A DNA stretch of 6,266 nucleotides from Ectothiorhodospiraceae bacterium (GTDB lineage Bacteria > Pseudomonadota > Gammaproteobacteria > Thiohalomonadales > Thiohalomonadaceae): positions 1 to 6,266 of the forward strand of contig SLDE01000197.1 of the NCBI GenBank assembly GCA_007125455.1, given 5' to 3'. Shown here in pieces: positions 1 through 5,866 of the stretch. The first letter of the stretch is position 1. Each line of letters opens with the position of its first letter. The notes beneath the pieces were generated by a model. That model did no database searches and was not told the DNA's origin. It worked only from the letters and a program-made list of their open reading frames with translations. Position numbers and translations under genes: made by a program.

Positions 1-78
1 AAATCCGTGCTATCAAGGCGCAAATCGCACGTAATAGCCCGCTATTGCGAAGATTTGCAACGCAGAGAGCGCGGATTT
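1..78. repeat. Nested imperfect palindrome, probably part of a dispersed intergenic repeat
   Basis: Three stems are nested around one centre. The outer stem pairs AAATCCG (1-7) with CGGATTT (72-78) and continues through a T-G pair and GCT/AGC to about 11/68. The middle stem pairs GCAAATC (20-26) with GATTTGC (52-58). The inner stem pairs GTAATAGC (31-38) with GCTATTGC (41-48) around a two-base loop. Nearly the whole segment can fold on either strand. It lies just past the stop codon of the minus-strand small gene, so it could also end or stabilise that transcript, but there is no clear T-run. No transposase is present. A non-autonomous mobile repeat (MITE- or REP-like) is the best reading, and the left side may be cut by the window edge. 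Confidence 0.6.
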
Positions 79-97
79 GAGGGTTCAAGATGCGTGC

Positions 98-463
98 TCA
101 CGAATATTTAGAAGTGCCCTTATGCTGGCGCAGCAACACCGACTGATTGCCGGCCGGGGCCGGGCGGTTACCCAGAATGCGAAACAGCGAGCTTTCGCTG
201 TTGCTGGTGGTGACAGGCCCCGGGGTCGGCTGGGCGTGTTGCAGTCGCCCCAGCACACCGGCCCGCTCCAGGCGATCCAGCAGGCGCTGGGCATCGGCCT
301 GGTTGTCGAAGCGCTTGAGTAACACGCCGGGGCGCTCCAGCAGGGTGCGCGCCTTGGTATCGCTGATCCCCAGCTCCAGGATCAGGTTGCTGACAATGGT
401 CTCGTGACCCAGTTGCTGAGCGAGTTTGCCACTGAATACCACCCCGTAGCTCTTGGCTTTCAT
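98..463 (-). CDS. Small protein with a short alpha/beta domain; function unknown
   Basis: A protein of 121 residues with no assigned function. Residues 1-73 (starting MKAKSYGVVFSGKL) follow a pattern I recognise from a roughly 70-residue module: a VVFxGxL strand, a helix with a leucine near an LLxxP turn, a VLLKRF strand, then AxxLxxxLExAG. That module often sits at the N-terminus of proteobacterial proteins carrying DUF805-like membrane or zinc-ribbon parts. Here nothing of that sort follows: residues 74-121 are a Pro/Ser/Thr/Asn-rich tail without membrane segments. The ATG at 463 was chosen because GAGG lies 8 bases upstream, and because the longer open frame (to 649) would overlap the hydrolase gene. 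The last codons run into sequence flanking the palindrome at 1-78, so the tail may be a replaced or truncated C-terminus. It is the last gene of the minus-strand cluster and may have its own promoter. Confidence 0.65.
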   Translation of the reverse strand: MKAKSYGVVFSGKLAQQLGHETIVSNLILELGISDTKARTLLERPGVLLKRFDNQADAQRLLDRLERAGVLGRLQHAQPTPGPVTTSNSESSLFRILGNRPAPAGNQSVLLRQHKGTSKYS

Positions 464-496
464 CGTCCTACCCTCGAAAAGTACCTCTTGAGGGTA
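464..496 (-). promoter_or_regulatory. Leader hairpin covering the ribosome binding site of the small gene
   Basis: Read on the minus strand, UACCCUC (496-490) pairs perfectly with GAGGGUA (475-469). Inside it, AAGAG pairs with CUUUU (one G-U pair) around a GUA loop, leaving a single bulged C. The result is a stem of about 12 pairs ending 5 bases before the ATG. Its 3' arm contains GAGG, the best-spaced Shine-Dalgarno (8 bases from the ATG). When folded, the hairpin would hide the ribosome binding site, suggesting control of translation by a protein, a small RNA or temperature. There is no following U-run, so it is not an intrinsic terminator. Confidence 0.45.
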
Positions 497-514
497 AGCA
501 TGGAAGATATCGCT

Positions 515-532
515 CCGGTCTTTTGTGACCGG
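515..532. repeat. Inverted repeat between the hydrolase gene and the small gene
   Basis: CCGGTC (515-520) and GACCGG (527-532) are perfect arms around a six-base TTTTGT loop; a T-G pair and a C-G pair extend the stem to 513-534. The right arm and loop, TTTGTGACCGG (522-532), recur directly at 583-593 in the same 149-base intergenic stretch (464-612). With no T-tract on either side, an operator or RNA processing stem is as likely as a terminator. Apart from this repeat, the second copy and the leader hairpin, I see nothing else in 464-612 and no convincing promoter. Confidence 0.4.
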
Positions 533-612
533 GGTAGAATGTCTGCCCACGCTTTGCCGCGCAGCCTCGTCCTGTCTTCGTATTTGTGACCGGCTTGGCA
601 AGATCGGTAGGA

Positions 613-1605
613 CTAGCCCGGCAAACGCTCCATCAGGTAGCCCAGGCAATCCTGGCGGATCACCCGTTCGTCCAGGGTAAGCATGGATGGCATGACCGGC
701 AGGCGGGTGCTGAGGTAGTGGCCGTCGTTGGCAAAATAACGCTCGGCCACATCCCTGCCCTGCTCATCACGCACCTCCAGCTGGATCGCCCCATCGGCCA
801 CCTGGGCCAGACGGGTACCGGCAGGCAGTTCACGAAAGTTCAGGCTATCCAGATCCGGGGGCAGGTAGAGGCTGGCACTGCTATCGCTAAAACTGAAGTC
901 CAGCGTCGGTGGGACACGCACGGTGGCCACGGTGTGGTAGAGGTCGTAGTCGTGGGGCGAGAGCGGATGTTCGGGAAAGTGGTTTAGGTGCAGCGCGGCG
1001 GCAACGAACTCCCGGGCGTGTTCGACACCCCGAGCCTGCCCTACCTTGCCGCACTCCACCGTCACCGCCGGACAAAGCTCACTGAAGGCCATCGACTGCA
1101 CCGCATCGGGGCGGATAAAGTAAACCACCGTGCGACTGAACAGGGTGGCCAGATGCAAAAAGGGTTGTTCGAGGCGGTTGATGCAGGCGTAGTGGGGGTT
1201 TAGCCCGGTATTGTTGTGCAGATCGATACTGGCAAAGACCCCGCGCCGGGCCATGATCCTCTGCACCTCGGCGGCCATATTCACCTCCGGCCCCTCGCCT
1301 CCCCGCCAGATCCGGTTATAGTCCGGCTGGCCCGGTAGACGGCGCAGGCCCTCGCCGGCGGCCGAGACATTGCCGATGAACAGCGAGAGGGCGCGTGGCA
1401 GCTCTTGCCCGGCCTGTGCCGTCAGCAGCGTGCGCATCGCCTCCCAACCGGTATCCTCGTTGCCATGCAGCAATACCGAGACGAACAGCGGCGCGGACTC
1501 GCGCCCCGGCAGGTGGATCAGGGTCGGGCCCGGCAGCAGCCGGTGCAACTCACTCGCGGAAAGGGCCAGCAGCCCTTCGGGCAGGCCGTTTAATTCATGC
1601 AGCAT
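613..1605 (-). CDS. M14-family zinc hydrolase of the succinylglutamate desuccinylase/aspartoacylase (AstE/AspA) type
   Basis: A cytoplasmic metallohydrolase of 330 residues with no signal peptide. Motifs appear in family order: HGNEDTG at 47-53 (His47 and Glu50 as zinc ligands), an Asn79-to-DYNR (95-98) stretch matching the substrate-binding N...R...DxNR segment, DLHNN at 128-132 (His130 the third zinc ligand), and ECGK at 184-187 (Glu184 in the place of the catalytic glutamate). The rest is the usual C-terminal beta domain. Family members cleave N-acyl amino acids (succinylglutamate, acetylaspartate) or related amides, but the substrate here cannot be told, and no arginine-catabolism ast genes are nearby. 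The ATG at 1605 was chosen because GGAG lies about 6 bases upstream. An alternative TTG at 1683 would add 26 unlike residues and overlap the ligase gene by 7 bases. The gene follows the ligase by 71 bases and is probably co-transcribed with it. Confidence 0.85.
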   Translation of the reverse strand: MLHELNGLPEGLLALSASELHRLLPGPTLIHLPGRESAPLFVSVLLHGNEDTGWEAMRTLLTAQAGQELPRALSLFIGNVSAAGEGLRRLPGQPDYNRIWRGGEGPEVNMAAEVQRIMARRGVFASIDLHNNTGLNPHYACINRLEQPFLHLATLFSRTVVYFIRPDAVQSMAFSELCPAVTVECGKVGQARGVEHAREFVAAALHLNHFPEHPLSPHDYDLYHTVATVRVPPTLDFSFSDSSASLYLPPDLDSLNFRELPAGTRLAQVADGAIQLEVRDEQGRDVAERYFANDGHYLSTRLPVMPSMLTLDERVIRQDCLGYLMERLPG

Positions 1606-1676
1606 GTGCGCTCCAGTCACAACATAATTAGTAAAGGGCGTGAGGGACGGGGTAAAAGGGACGAGTACCAGCTTCC

Positions 1677-3098
1677 TTACCAACGATGCACCGGCTCACC
1701 AGACTCCTGCCGCTGCAGGTAGGCAGCCACCAGCGCCTGATTATCACCATGGTAACGCGCATGGGCCTGGCGCTGCCAGTGGGAACCGGTCTGGCCGGTC
1801 TGCAGGCGGGCGGCGATGATCCCCAGGTAGTGCTCACTTTGTGCCGGGTCACAGCCCAGCCTTGCCAGCCCCTGTGAGGCCTGCGGCAACAACTGGCATA
1901 GCAACTCGCTGAGCCGACCACGCTGACCATCCAGCCAGCTTACCTGGGCCTGTAGGCCGTGGCGCGCAGCGGCATAGAAATTATCCCGCGCCCGCCCAAA
2001 CTCCAGGCGCTGCTCCAGCTGCGGCTCCTCGGCAAGGGCATAGGCCAGGCCAAACAACAGTGCGGCGTTGGCGATACTGTCCTCCACCGTGGGGCCGGCA
2101 GGGATCACCCGATGCTCGATACGCAGGTGGGGCAGGCCTTGTTCATCAAAGCCCAGCAAGGGGCGGTTCCAGCGCCAGATGGTGCCGTTGTGCAGGCGCA
2201 GGTGTGGCAATGAGTCGGCACCATCCAACGCCTCCGGCAGTAGCAACGGGAAATGCTGGGCGTTCTCGACAAACACCTCCAGCAGGCTATGGCGGGCATA
2301 GCCACTACCGAAGGAGACCCGCCGCAGCGGCCCGTGCGCACCACCGGCAATGCCTCCTATGGCCACCGCCTGTTCGAATAGCGGGATGCGGGTCTCCGCC
2401 CATAGCCGGTGGTTGAACAACAGCGGTGAATTCGCGCTAATCGCCACCAGCGGTGCAGAGAGGATCTGTAGGGTGTTATACATCCGCACGGCGTTGTCCT
2501 GAGTCACCTGCAGATGGAGTTGAAAGGAGGTGGTTGCCGCTTCAAGCATCACATCGCTGTGGGTGGTCTTGAGGTGCTCTTCGCCGAGGATGTCCAGTTG
2601 TAACGGTCGCCCCTCGCGCAGGCGCAGTACCTGCTCATTCAGGGCGCGGTAGCGCGCCATATCCGACATATTGGCCAGACTAAGCATGCCCTCCTCCAGG
2701 GTGGGCAGGATGCCGATCATCACCAGACTGGCATCCAGTCCCTGGGCGATCTGTTGGCCGTAGCGCCAATTGTCCACCATCCCGCTCGCCAATTGCGCCA
2801 GGGCATCCCCCTGCAGGCAGACCGGGGCACTATTGAGTTCTACATTGAAACGGGACAGTTCGGGGGTAAACAGCGCCTGGTCGCGCACCTGAGCAAGGAA
2901 GGCCTCATTCAGCGGGGCGGGGATCCCGTTTTCATCGACCAGACAGGCCTCCAACTCAAACCCAGCCAGCGGACTGGAGCGGGAGAAGGACTGCCCCTCA
3001 AACCACTCGCTCAGCCGCTCGGTCTCCTGCTGCAGCGCACCTGCGAAGCGGGCAAAATCCTCGCGATAGTAGTGGCTGCTAGCGATCTCCTGCCCCAT
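1677..3098 (-). CDS. GCS2-family carboxylate-amine ligase (glutamate-cysteine ligase-like)
   Basis: A protein of 473 residues in the glutamate-cysteine ligase family 2 group (YbdK, plant/alphaproteobacterial GshA). Such enzymes use ATP to join a carboxylate, usually the gamma-carboxyl of glutamate, to an amine. Recognisable landmarks are GFELEA (46-51; the ExE metal/ATP motif near the N-terminus), FNVELNSAP (84-92), FQLHLQV (192-198), NSPLLFNHRLW (223-233), HNGTIWRWNRP (303-313), LRIEHRVIPAGPT (325-337) and a helical C-terminus with ARDNFYAAARHG (370-381). The ATG at 3098 has GGAGGGG 8 bases upstream; the longer frame to 3170 lacks support and overlaps murU. Only 5 bases separate it from the murU stop, and its Shine-Dalgarno lies inside the murU end, so translation is probably coupled. 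No gshB-like gene is beside it, so a glutathione role is only one option. The downstream zinc hydrolase suggests a make-and-break pair. The family is fairly sure; the substrate is unknown. Confidence 0.8.
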   Translation of the reverse strand: MGQEIASSHYYREDFARFAGALQQETERLSEWFEGQSFSRSSPLAGFELEACLVDENGIPAPLNEAFLAQVRDQALFTPELSRFNVELNSAPVCLQGDALAQLASGMVDNWRYGQQIAQGLDASLVMIGILPTLEEGMLSLANMSDMARYRALNEQVLRLREGRPLQLDILGEEHLKTTHSDVMLEAATTSFQLHLQVTQDNAVRMYNTLQILSAPLVAISANSPLLFNHRLWAETRIPLFEQAVAIGGIAGGAHGPLRRVSFGSGYARHSLLEVFVENAQHFPLLLPEALDGADSLPHLRLHNGTIWRWNRPLLGFDEQGLPHLRIEHRVIPAGPTVEDSIANAALLFGLAYALAEEPQLEQRLEFGRARDNFYAAARHGLQAQVSWLDGQRGRLSELLCQLLPQASQGLARLGCDPAQSEHYLGIIAARLQTGQTGSHWQRQAHARYHGDNQALVAAYLQRQESGEPVHRW

Positions 3099-3103
3099 GA
3101 CCG

Positions 3104-3772
3104 TTACCCCTCCCGCCGGAGTTGAACATCCAGTGCCGCCAGACGTGCGGGGGTACCGATATCGCGCCACTGTCCGTGGTAGTACTCACCGCTCACCTGG
3201 CCCCTGGCCATCGCCCGGCGCAGCAATGGCCCCAGCGGAACGGGGCCATCCTGGCAGTCGTCAAACAGCGCCGCCCGGTAGACCCCGATCCCGGAGAAGG
3301 TCAAACGGGGCACGGCGCCCTCGCTAAGCCGCCCATCGGCAGAAAGCTGAAAGTCGCCCTCGGGGTGCTGTGGTGGATTGTCCACCATCACCAGATGGGC
3401 CAATGCCGGTTGGCAATGGCGCAGCCGCTGTAGCGGATAGTCACACCATACATCGCCATTAATCACCAGAAAGGGGCCATCACCCAACAGCGGCAGAGCG
3501 CGGCGGATCCCGCCAGCGGTTTCCAGCGCCGGGTTCTCCGGCGAGTATTGAATGGTCAAGCCATAGCGAGAGCCATCCCCCAGCGCCGCTTCAATCTGCG
3601 CCCCTAGGTGAGCGTGGTTAATCACCACCGACCCGAAGCCCGCCGTGACGAGGGCTCGCAGGTGGTACTCAATCAGGCGCTGCCCCCCCACCTCCAGCAA
3701 GGGCTTGGGGGTATGGTCGGTCAGGGGCCGCATCCGCTCTCCGCGTCCGGCCGCCAGGATCATGGCGTGCAT
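3104..3772 (-). CDS. murU: N-acetylmuramate alpha-1-phosphate uridylyltransferase
   Basis: A protein of 222 residues, the usual length of MurU, with a complete nucleotidyltransferase fold. The N-terminal loop LAAGRGERMRPLT (6-18) followed by TPKPLL (21-26; Lys23) is the nucleotide-binding signature. The NGDVW segment (105-109) carries the metal-binding Asp107, ETAGGI is at 84-89, and WRDIGTP (202-208) supplies a second acidic residue, Asp204. MurU converts MurNAc-1-phosphate and UTP to UDP-MurNAc in cytoplasmic peptidoglycan recycling, bypassing the fosfomycin-sensitive MurA route. The overall pattern fits MurU better than RmlA or GalU enzymes, which are longer. The ATG at 3772 has AGGA 7 bases upstream; a GTG at 3790 is an alternative. 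It is the first gene of the minus-strand cluster and reads divergently from the deacylase/HDOD gene. Its usual partner amgK lies about 2.1 kb upstream on the same strand but is not adjacent. Confidence 0.85.
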   Translation of the reverse strand: MHAMILAAGRGERMRPLTDHTPKPLLEVGGQRLIEYHLRALVTAGFGSVVINHAHLGAQIEAALGDGSRYGLTIQYSPENPALETAGGIRRALPLLGDGPFLVINGDVWCDYPLQRLRHCQPALAHLVMVDNPPQHPEGDFQLSADGRLSEGAVPRLTFSGIGVYRAALFDDCQDGPVPLGPLLRRAMARGQVSGEYYHGQWRDIGTPARLAALDVQLRREG

Positions 3773-3906
3773 GGCAATTTCCTGCGTCACTGGTCACGAA
3801 ACCAACGACATTTTCTCCATAAATGAATAAAACGTGAACCATCTCACGACGAATATACACCAGGGGGCTAGCTTGTAGGTAACTACTCCTTAAATCGGTG
3901 AACGTC
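3773..3906. promoter_or_regulatory. Divergent promoter region between murU and the deacylase/HDOD gene
   Basis: These 134 bases separate two divergent genes, so they should hold both promoters, and they are visibly more AT-rich than the coding sequence. The best -10 element for murU is TATATT on the minus strand (3857-3852; 5 of 6 consensus matches), but its -35 is weak. On the plus strand TATACA (3854-3859; 4 of 6) overlaps it, also with a poor -35. Weak -35 boxes would fit activator-dependent promoters. The region also holds a dyad at 3833-3848 and two direct GTCAC copies (3786-3790, 3793-3797). Confidence 0.45.
3833..3848. promoter_or_regulatory. CRP-like operator candidate
   Basis: CGTGA, six bases, then TCACG: a perfect five-base dyad with the exact arm spacing of CRP/Vfr/Clp sites (consensus TGTGA-N6-TCACA). 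The core GTGA-N6-TCAC matches fully and only the outermost base of each arm differs. It lies near the middle of the divergent region, just beside the candidate -10 elements, where a regulator could act on both genes. One 16-base site is weak evidence on its own. Confidence 0.35.
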
Positions 3907-5322
3907 ATGTCGGCTCACAATCGCATCATTGCCTGGTTACAACAGGCCGGGGTTCCCTACGAGATCGTCCACCATCAGGGCGCGACTACCCTGCACCAGG
4001 CAGCCGAGCGGTGTGGCATCCCCGCACAACAGGTTGCCCGCGCGGTAGTGCTGGGTGATGAACATGGCACATTGCTGGCGGTGCAGCCCCTTAACCATGT
4101 GATCAACTTCGCGCGCCTGTTCGTGCTGGTCGAGCGCAAGCTGGAGCCTGTCGAGCGTGAGGCAACACGCTATATCTTCCCGGACAGTGAGCCGGGCTGT
4201 GTTCCCGCCATCGCCGAACCTTTCATGCTGTCGGCCATCGTTGATGATGTCCTGCTGGCACAGGAGAGCGTCTACCTGGAAGCCGGTAGCCGCAGGCAAC
4301 TGCTGCGGCTCAGCGGCGAAGACTTTCGCTACCTGCACCGCCGCTCGATCAAGGGGAGCTTCACCAGCCCGGCCGAGCAGTTGCGCGGTGAGGATCGGGA
4401 GTTTGTACAACAGGCCGCCTACGCACAGCGACACGGCATACGCCAGTTGCGCCCGGTGGAGGGGATCCGCCAGCAACTGGAGGAGCTGCACCGGCTACCG
4501 GCGATGCACCCAATGGGCAATCAGCTCCTGCAGCTCTATCACGACCCCCATGCGAGTATTGCGCAACTGGTTCGGGTGCTGGAGACCGATCCCAGCATCA
4601 GCGCCCAACTGCTGCGTAACGCGCGCTCTGCTTACTACAACTATCCGGGGGAGCTGGACACCCTGCAACAGGCAGTAAGCCAGGTGCTCGGCTTCGACTA
4701 CGCCGTCAATACCGCGCTGGGGATCACCGCGCTACGCCCCTTTGATCTGCCCATCGATGGCCCGCTGGGGATGAATAGCCTCTGGCACCACGCGATACAC
4801 TGTGCCGTGCTGACCCAAAGCCTCTCCGCACTGCTACCACGTCGGCTGGAATCCCGACCTGAGATGGCCTATCTCAGCGCCCTGCTGCATAACTTCGGTT
4901 TCTTCGTCCTTGGCCACCTGGTCAAGCCCGAATTCTTCCTGCTCAATCGCGTGGTTGCTGCCAACCCGAACACACCGATCAGCCTGATTGAAAAGCGTAC
5001 CCTGGGGATCAGCCATACGGAAGTTGGCGGACGCCTGATGGCACACTGGAACATGCCCGAGGCCCTGCAGATCGCGCTACGTGAACACCATAATGAGAAC
5101 TACCAGGGCAAACACGCCATCTACCCCAAGCTGATCATGCTCAGCAACACCCTGCTCAGGCGTCACGGGATCGGGGATGGTGCCGAAGAGACCCCGCCAC
5201 CCGCCCTGCTCAATGCCCTCGGGCTCAGCCAGAATCAGATCGAGCAGGCACTTCAGGCCCATATGGCGCAAGCCGAGCACCTGGAGGAGCTGATCCACGG
5301 CATGAGTCGCCAGGCCGCTTGA
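3907..5322 (+). CDS. YbaK-like aminoacyl-tRNA deacylase domain fused to an HDOD domain
   Basis: A predicted cytoplasmic protein of 471 residues with two domains. Residues 2-155 are a YbaK/ProX-type deacylase domain, which in its family hydrolyses mischarged tRNA. The strand VARAVVLGD (43-51) has Arg45 where YbaK has its conserved lysine (VYKTLLV); the GxxP motif is present as GCVP (97-100). Residues about 196-412 are an HDOD domain, a non-catalytic HD relative used in signalling, with LETDPSISAQLLRNARS, WHHAIHCA, LLHNFGFFVLGHL (HN in place of the HD doublet), GISHTEVGGRLMAHW and REHHN. The C-terminus is helical. This fusion is a known architecture in gammaproteobacteria but of unsettled function. 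The ATG at 3907 was chosen over a GTG at 3898 because GGTGA lies 5 bases before it. The Sel1-repeat gene follows after 58 bases with no terminator between, so the two are probably co-transcribed. Confidence 0.85.
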   Translation: MSAHNRIIAWLQQAGVPYEIVHHQGATTLHQAAERCGIPAQQVARAVVLGDEHGTLLAVQPLNHVINFARLFVLVERKLEPVEREATRYIFPDSEPGCVPAIAEPFMLSAIVDDVLLAQESVYLEAGSRRQLLRLSGEDFRYLHRRSIKGSFTSPAEQLRGEDREFVQQAAYAQRHGIRQLRPVEGIRQQLEELHRLPAMHPMGNQLLQLYHDPHASIAQLVRVLETDPSISAQLLRNARSAYYNYPGELDTLQQAVSQVLGFDYAVNTALGITALRPFDLPIDGPLGMNSLWHHAIHCAVLTQSLSALLPRRLESRPEMAYLSALLHNFGFFVLGHLVKPEFFLLNRVVAANPNTPISLIEKRTLGISHTEVGGRLMAHWNMPEALQIALREHHNENYQGKHAIYPKLIMLSNTLLRRHGIGDGAEETPPPALLNALGLSQNQIEQALQAHMAQAEHLEELIHGMSRQAA

Positions 5323-5380
5323 ATTTTGCCCGCCACCACTCCATCTCTGCCTCAAGCCAACCACGAGCGGAAAAGACAAG

Positions 5381-5809
5381 ATGAGCGATTATGATATGGA
5401 TCTGGGCAGCGGCATCGCTGCCTTTGAGGGCAAACACTTCGGCACCGCGATGCAACTACTCTCCCCGCTGGCCGATGAAGGCCATGCCGAGGCACAGTAT
5501 CGTGTGGCGATCATGCATCAAAATGGCCTAATCGGTTCACAAAACCTCCCCGAGGCGGTAAAAAACATGCAGGCCGCCGCCGACCAGGGCCACGCCATGG
5601 CACAGCATGGGGTCGGCTTTATGTACCTGGAGGGCGAGGGTCTGCCAAAGGATCCCGCCAAAGCGATAGCGTGGTTTGAAAAGGCCGCAGCCCAAGGTCT
5701 GCAAGGCTCACTCACCACCCTGGGGATGATGTATCAGGAAGGCAATGGGGTAGAACAGGACGAGGAAAAGGCCAAGGAATACTACCGCCAGGCCGGCTTT
5801 GAGATGTAA
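5381..5809 (+). CDS. Small Sel1-repeat (SLR) protein
   Basis: A protein of 142 residues built almost wholly of Sel1-like helical repeats. A helix pair at 10-34 (AMQLLSPLADEG) is followed by three repeats of about 35 residues starting at 35 (HAEAQYRVAIMHQNG), 71 (HAMAQHGVGFMYLEGEG) and 107 (LQGSLTTLGMMYQEGNG), each ending in a version of A..W/Y..KAA.QG. There is no signal peptide or lipobox, so a cytoplasmic protein-binding scaffold is expected. Sel1 repeats mediate protein-protein contacts and carry no enzymatic activity. GGAA lies about 9 bases before the ATG, a modest ribosome binding site. Its position directly after the deacylase/HDOD gene suggests it binds that protein or acts with it, which is inference. 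Confidence 0.85.
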   Translation: MSDYDMDLGSGIAAFEGKHFGTAMQLLSPLADEGHAEAQYRVAIMHQNGLIGSQNLPEAVKNMQAAADQGHAMAQHGVGFMYLEGEGLPKDPAKAIAWFEKAAAQGLQGSLTTLGMMYQEGNGVEQDEEKAKEYYRQAGFEM

Positions 5810-5810
5810 C

Positions 5811-5866
5811 GTAGGGAATGGGGAACAGGCAAGGATGCACCCAAGCCCCTACTCCCCACTTCCCAC
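5811..5866. terminator. Hairpin at the convergent gene ends, possible bidirectional terminator
   Basis: GTAGGGAATGGGGA (5811-5824) and TCCCCACTTCCCAC (5853-5866) pair at 11 of 14 positions, and the three mismatches become G-U pairs on one strand. An inner pair, GGCAAGG (5828-5834) with CCAAGCC (5841-5847), extends the fold. It starts just after the Sel1 stop codon, and its right arm encodes the last residues of the kinase (VGSGE and stop). There is no T-tract, so classical intrinsic termination is uncertain. Confidence 0.35.

Noticed and set aside
464..649. N-terminal extension of the small protein up to an ATG at 649
   Set aside because: It overlaps the hydrolase 3' end, its residues look like shadow translation, and the ATG at 463 has a well-placed Shine-Dalgarno and starts the recognised domain.
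1606..1676. Separate promoter or terminator between ligase and hydrolase
   Set aside because: The stretch shows only two loosely similar CGTCCCT-containing copies on the minus strand and no convincing promoter or hairpin.
1606..1683. TTG start at 1683 giving a hydrolase 26 residues longer
   Set aside because: The added residues come from pyrimidine-rich filler, TTG is rare, and ATG 1605 has a good GGAG in front.
3669..3908. Minus-strand open frame of 79 residues across the divergent region
   Set aside because: It runs into murU in another frame, shows no domain and lacks a ribosome binding site for its ATG; it is a shadow of murU and the intergenic region.
3937..4491. Minus-strand open frame of 184 residues inside the deacylase/HDOD gene
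   Set aside because: The plus-strand frame holds two recognised domains through this stretch; the antisense frame has no family resemblance.
5323..5380. Terminator between the HDOD and Sel1 genes
   Set aside because: No inverted repeat or T-run could be found in these 58 bases.
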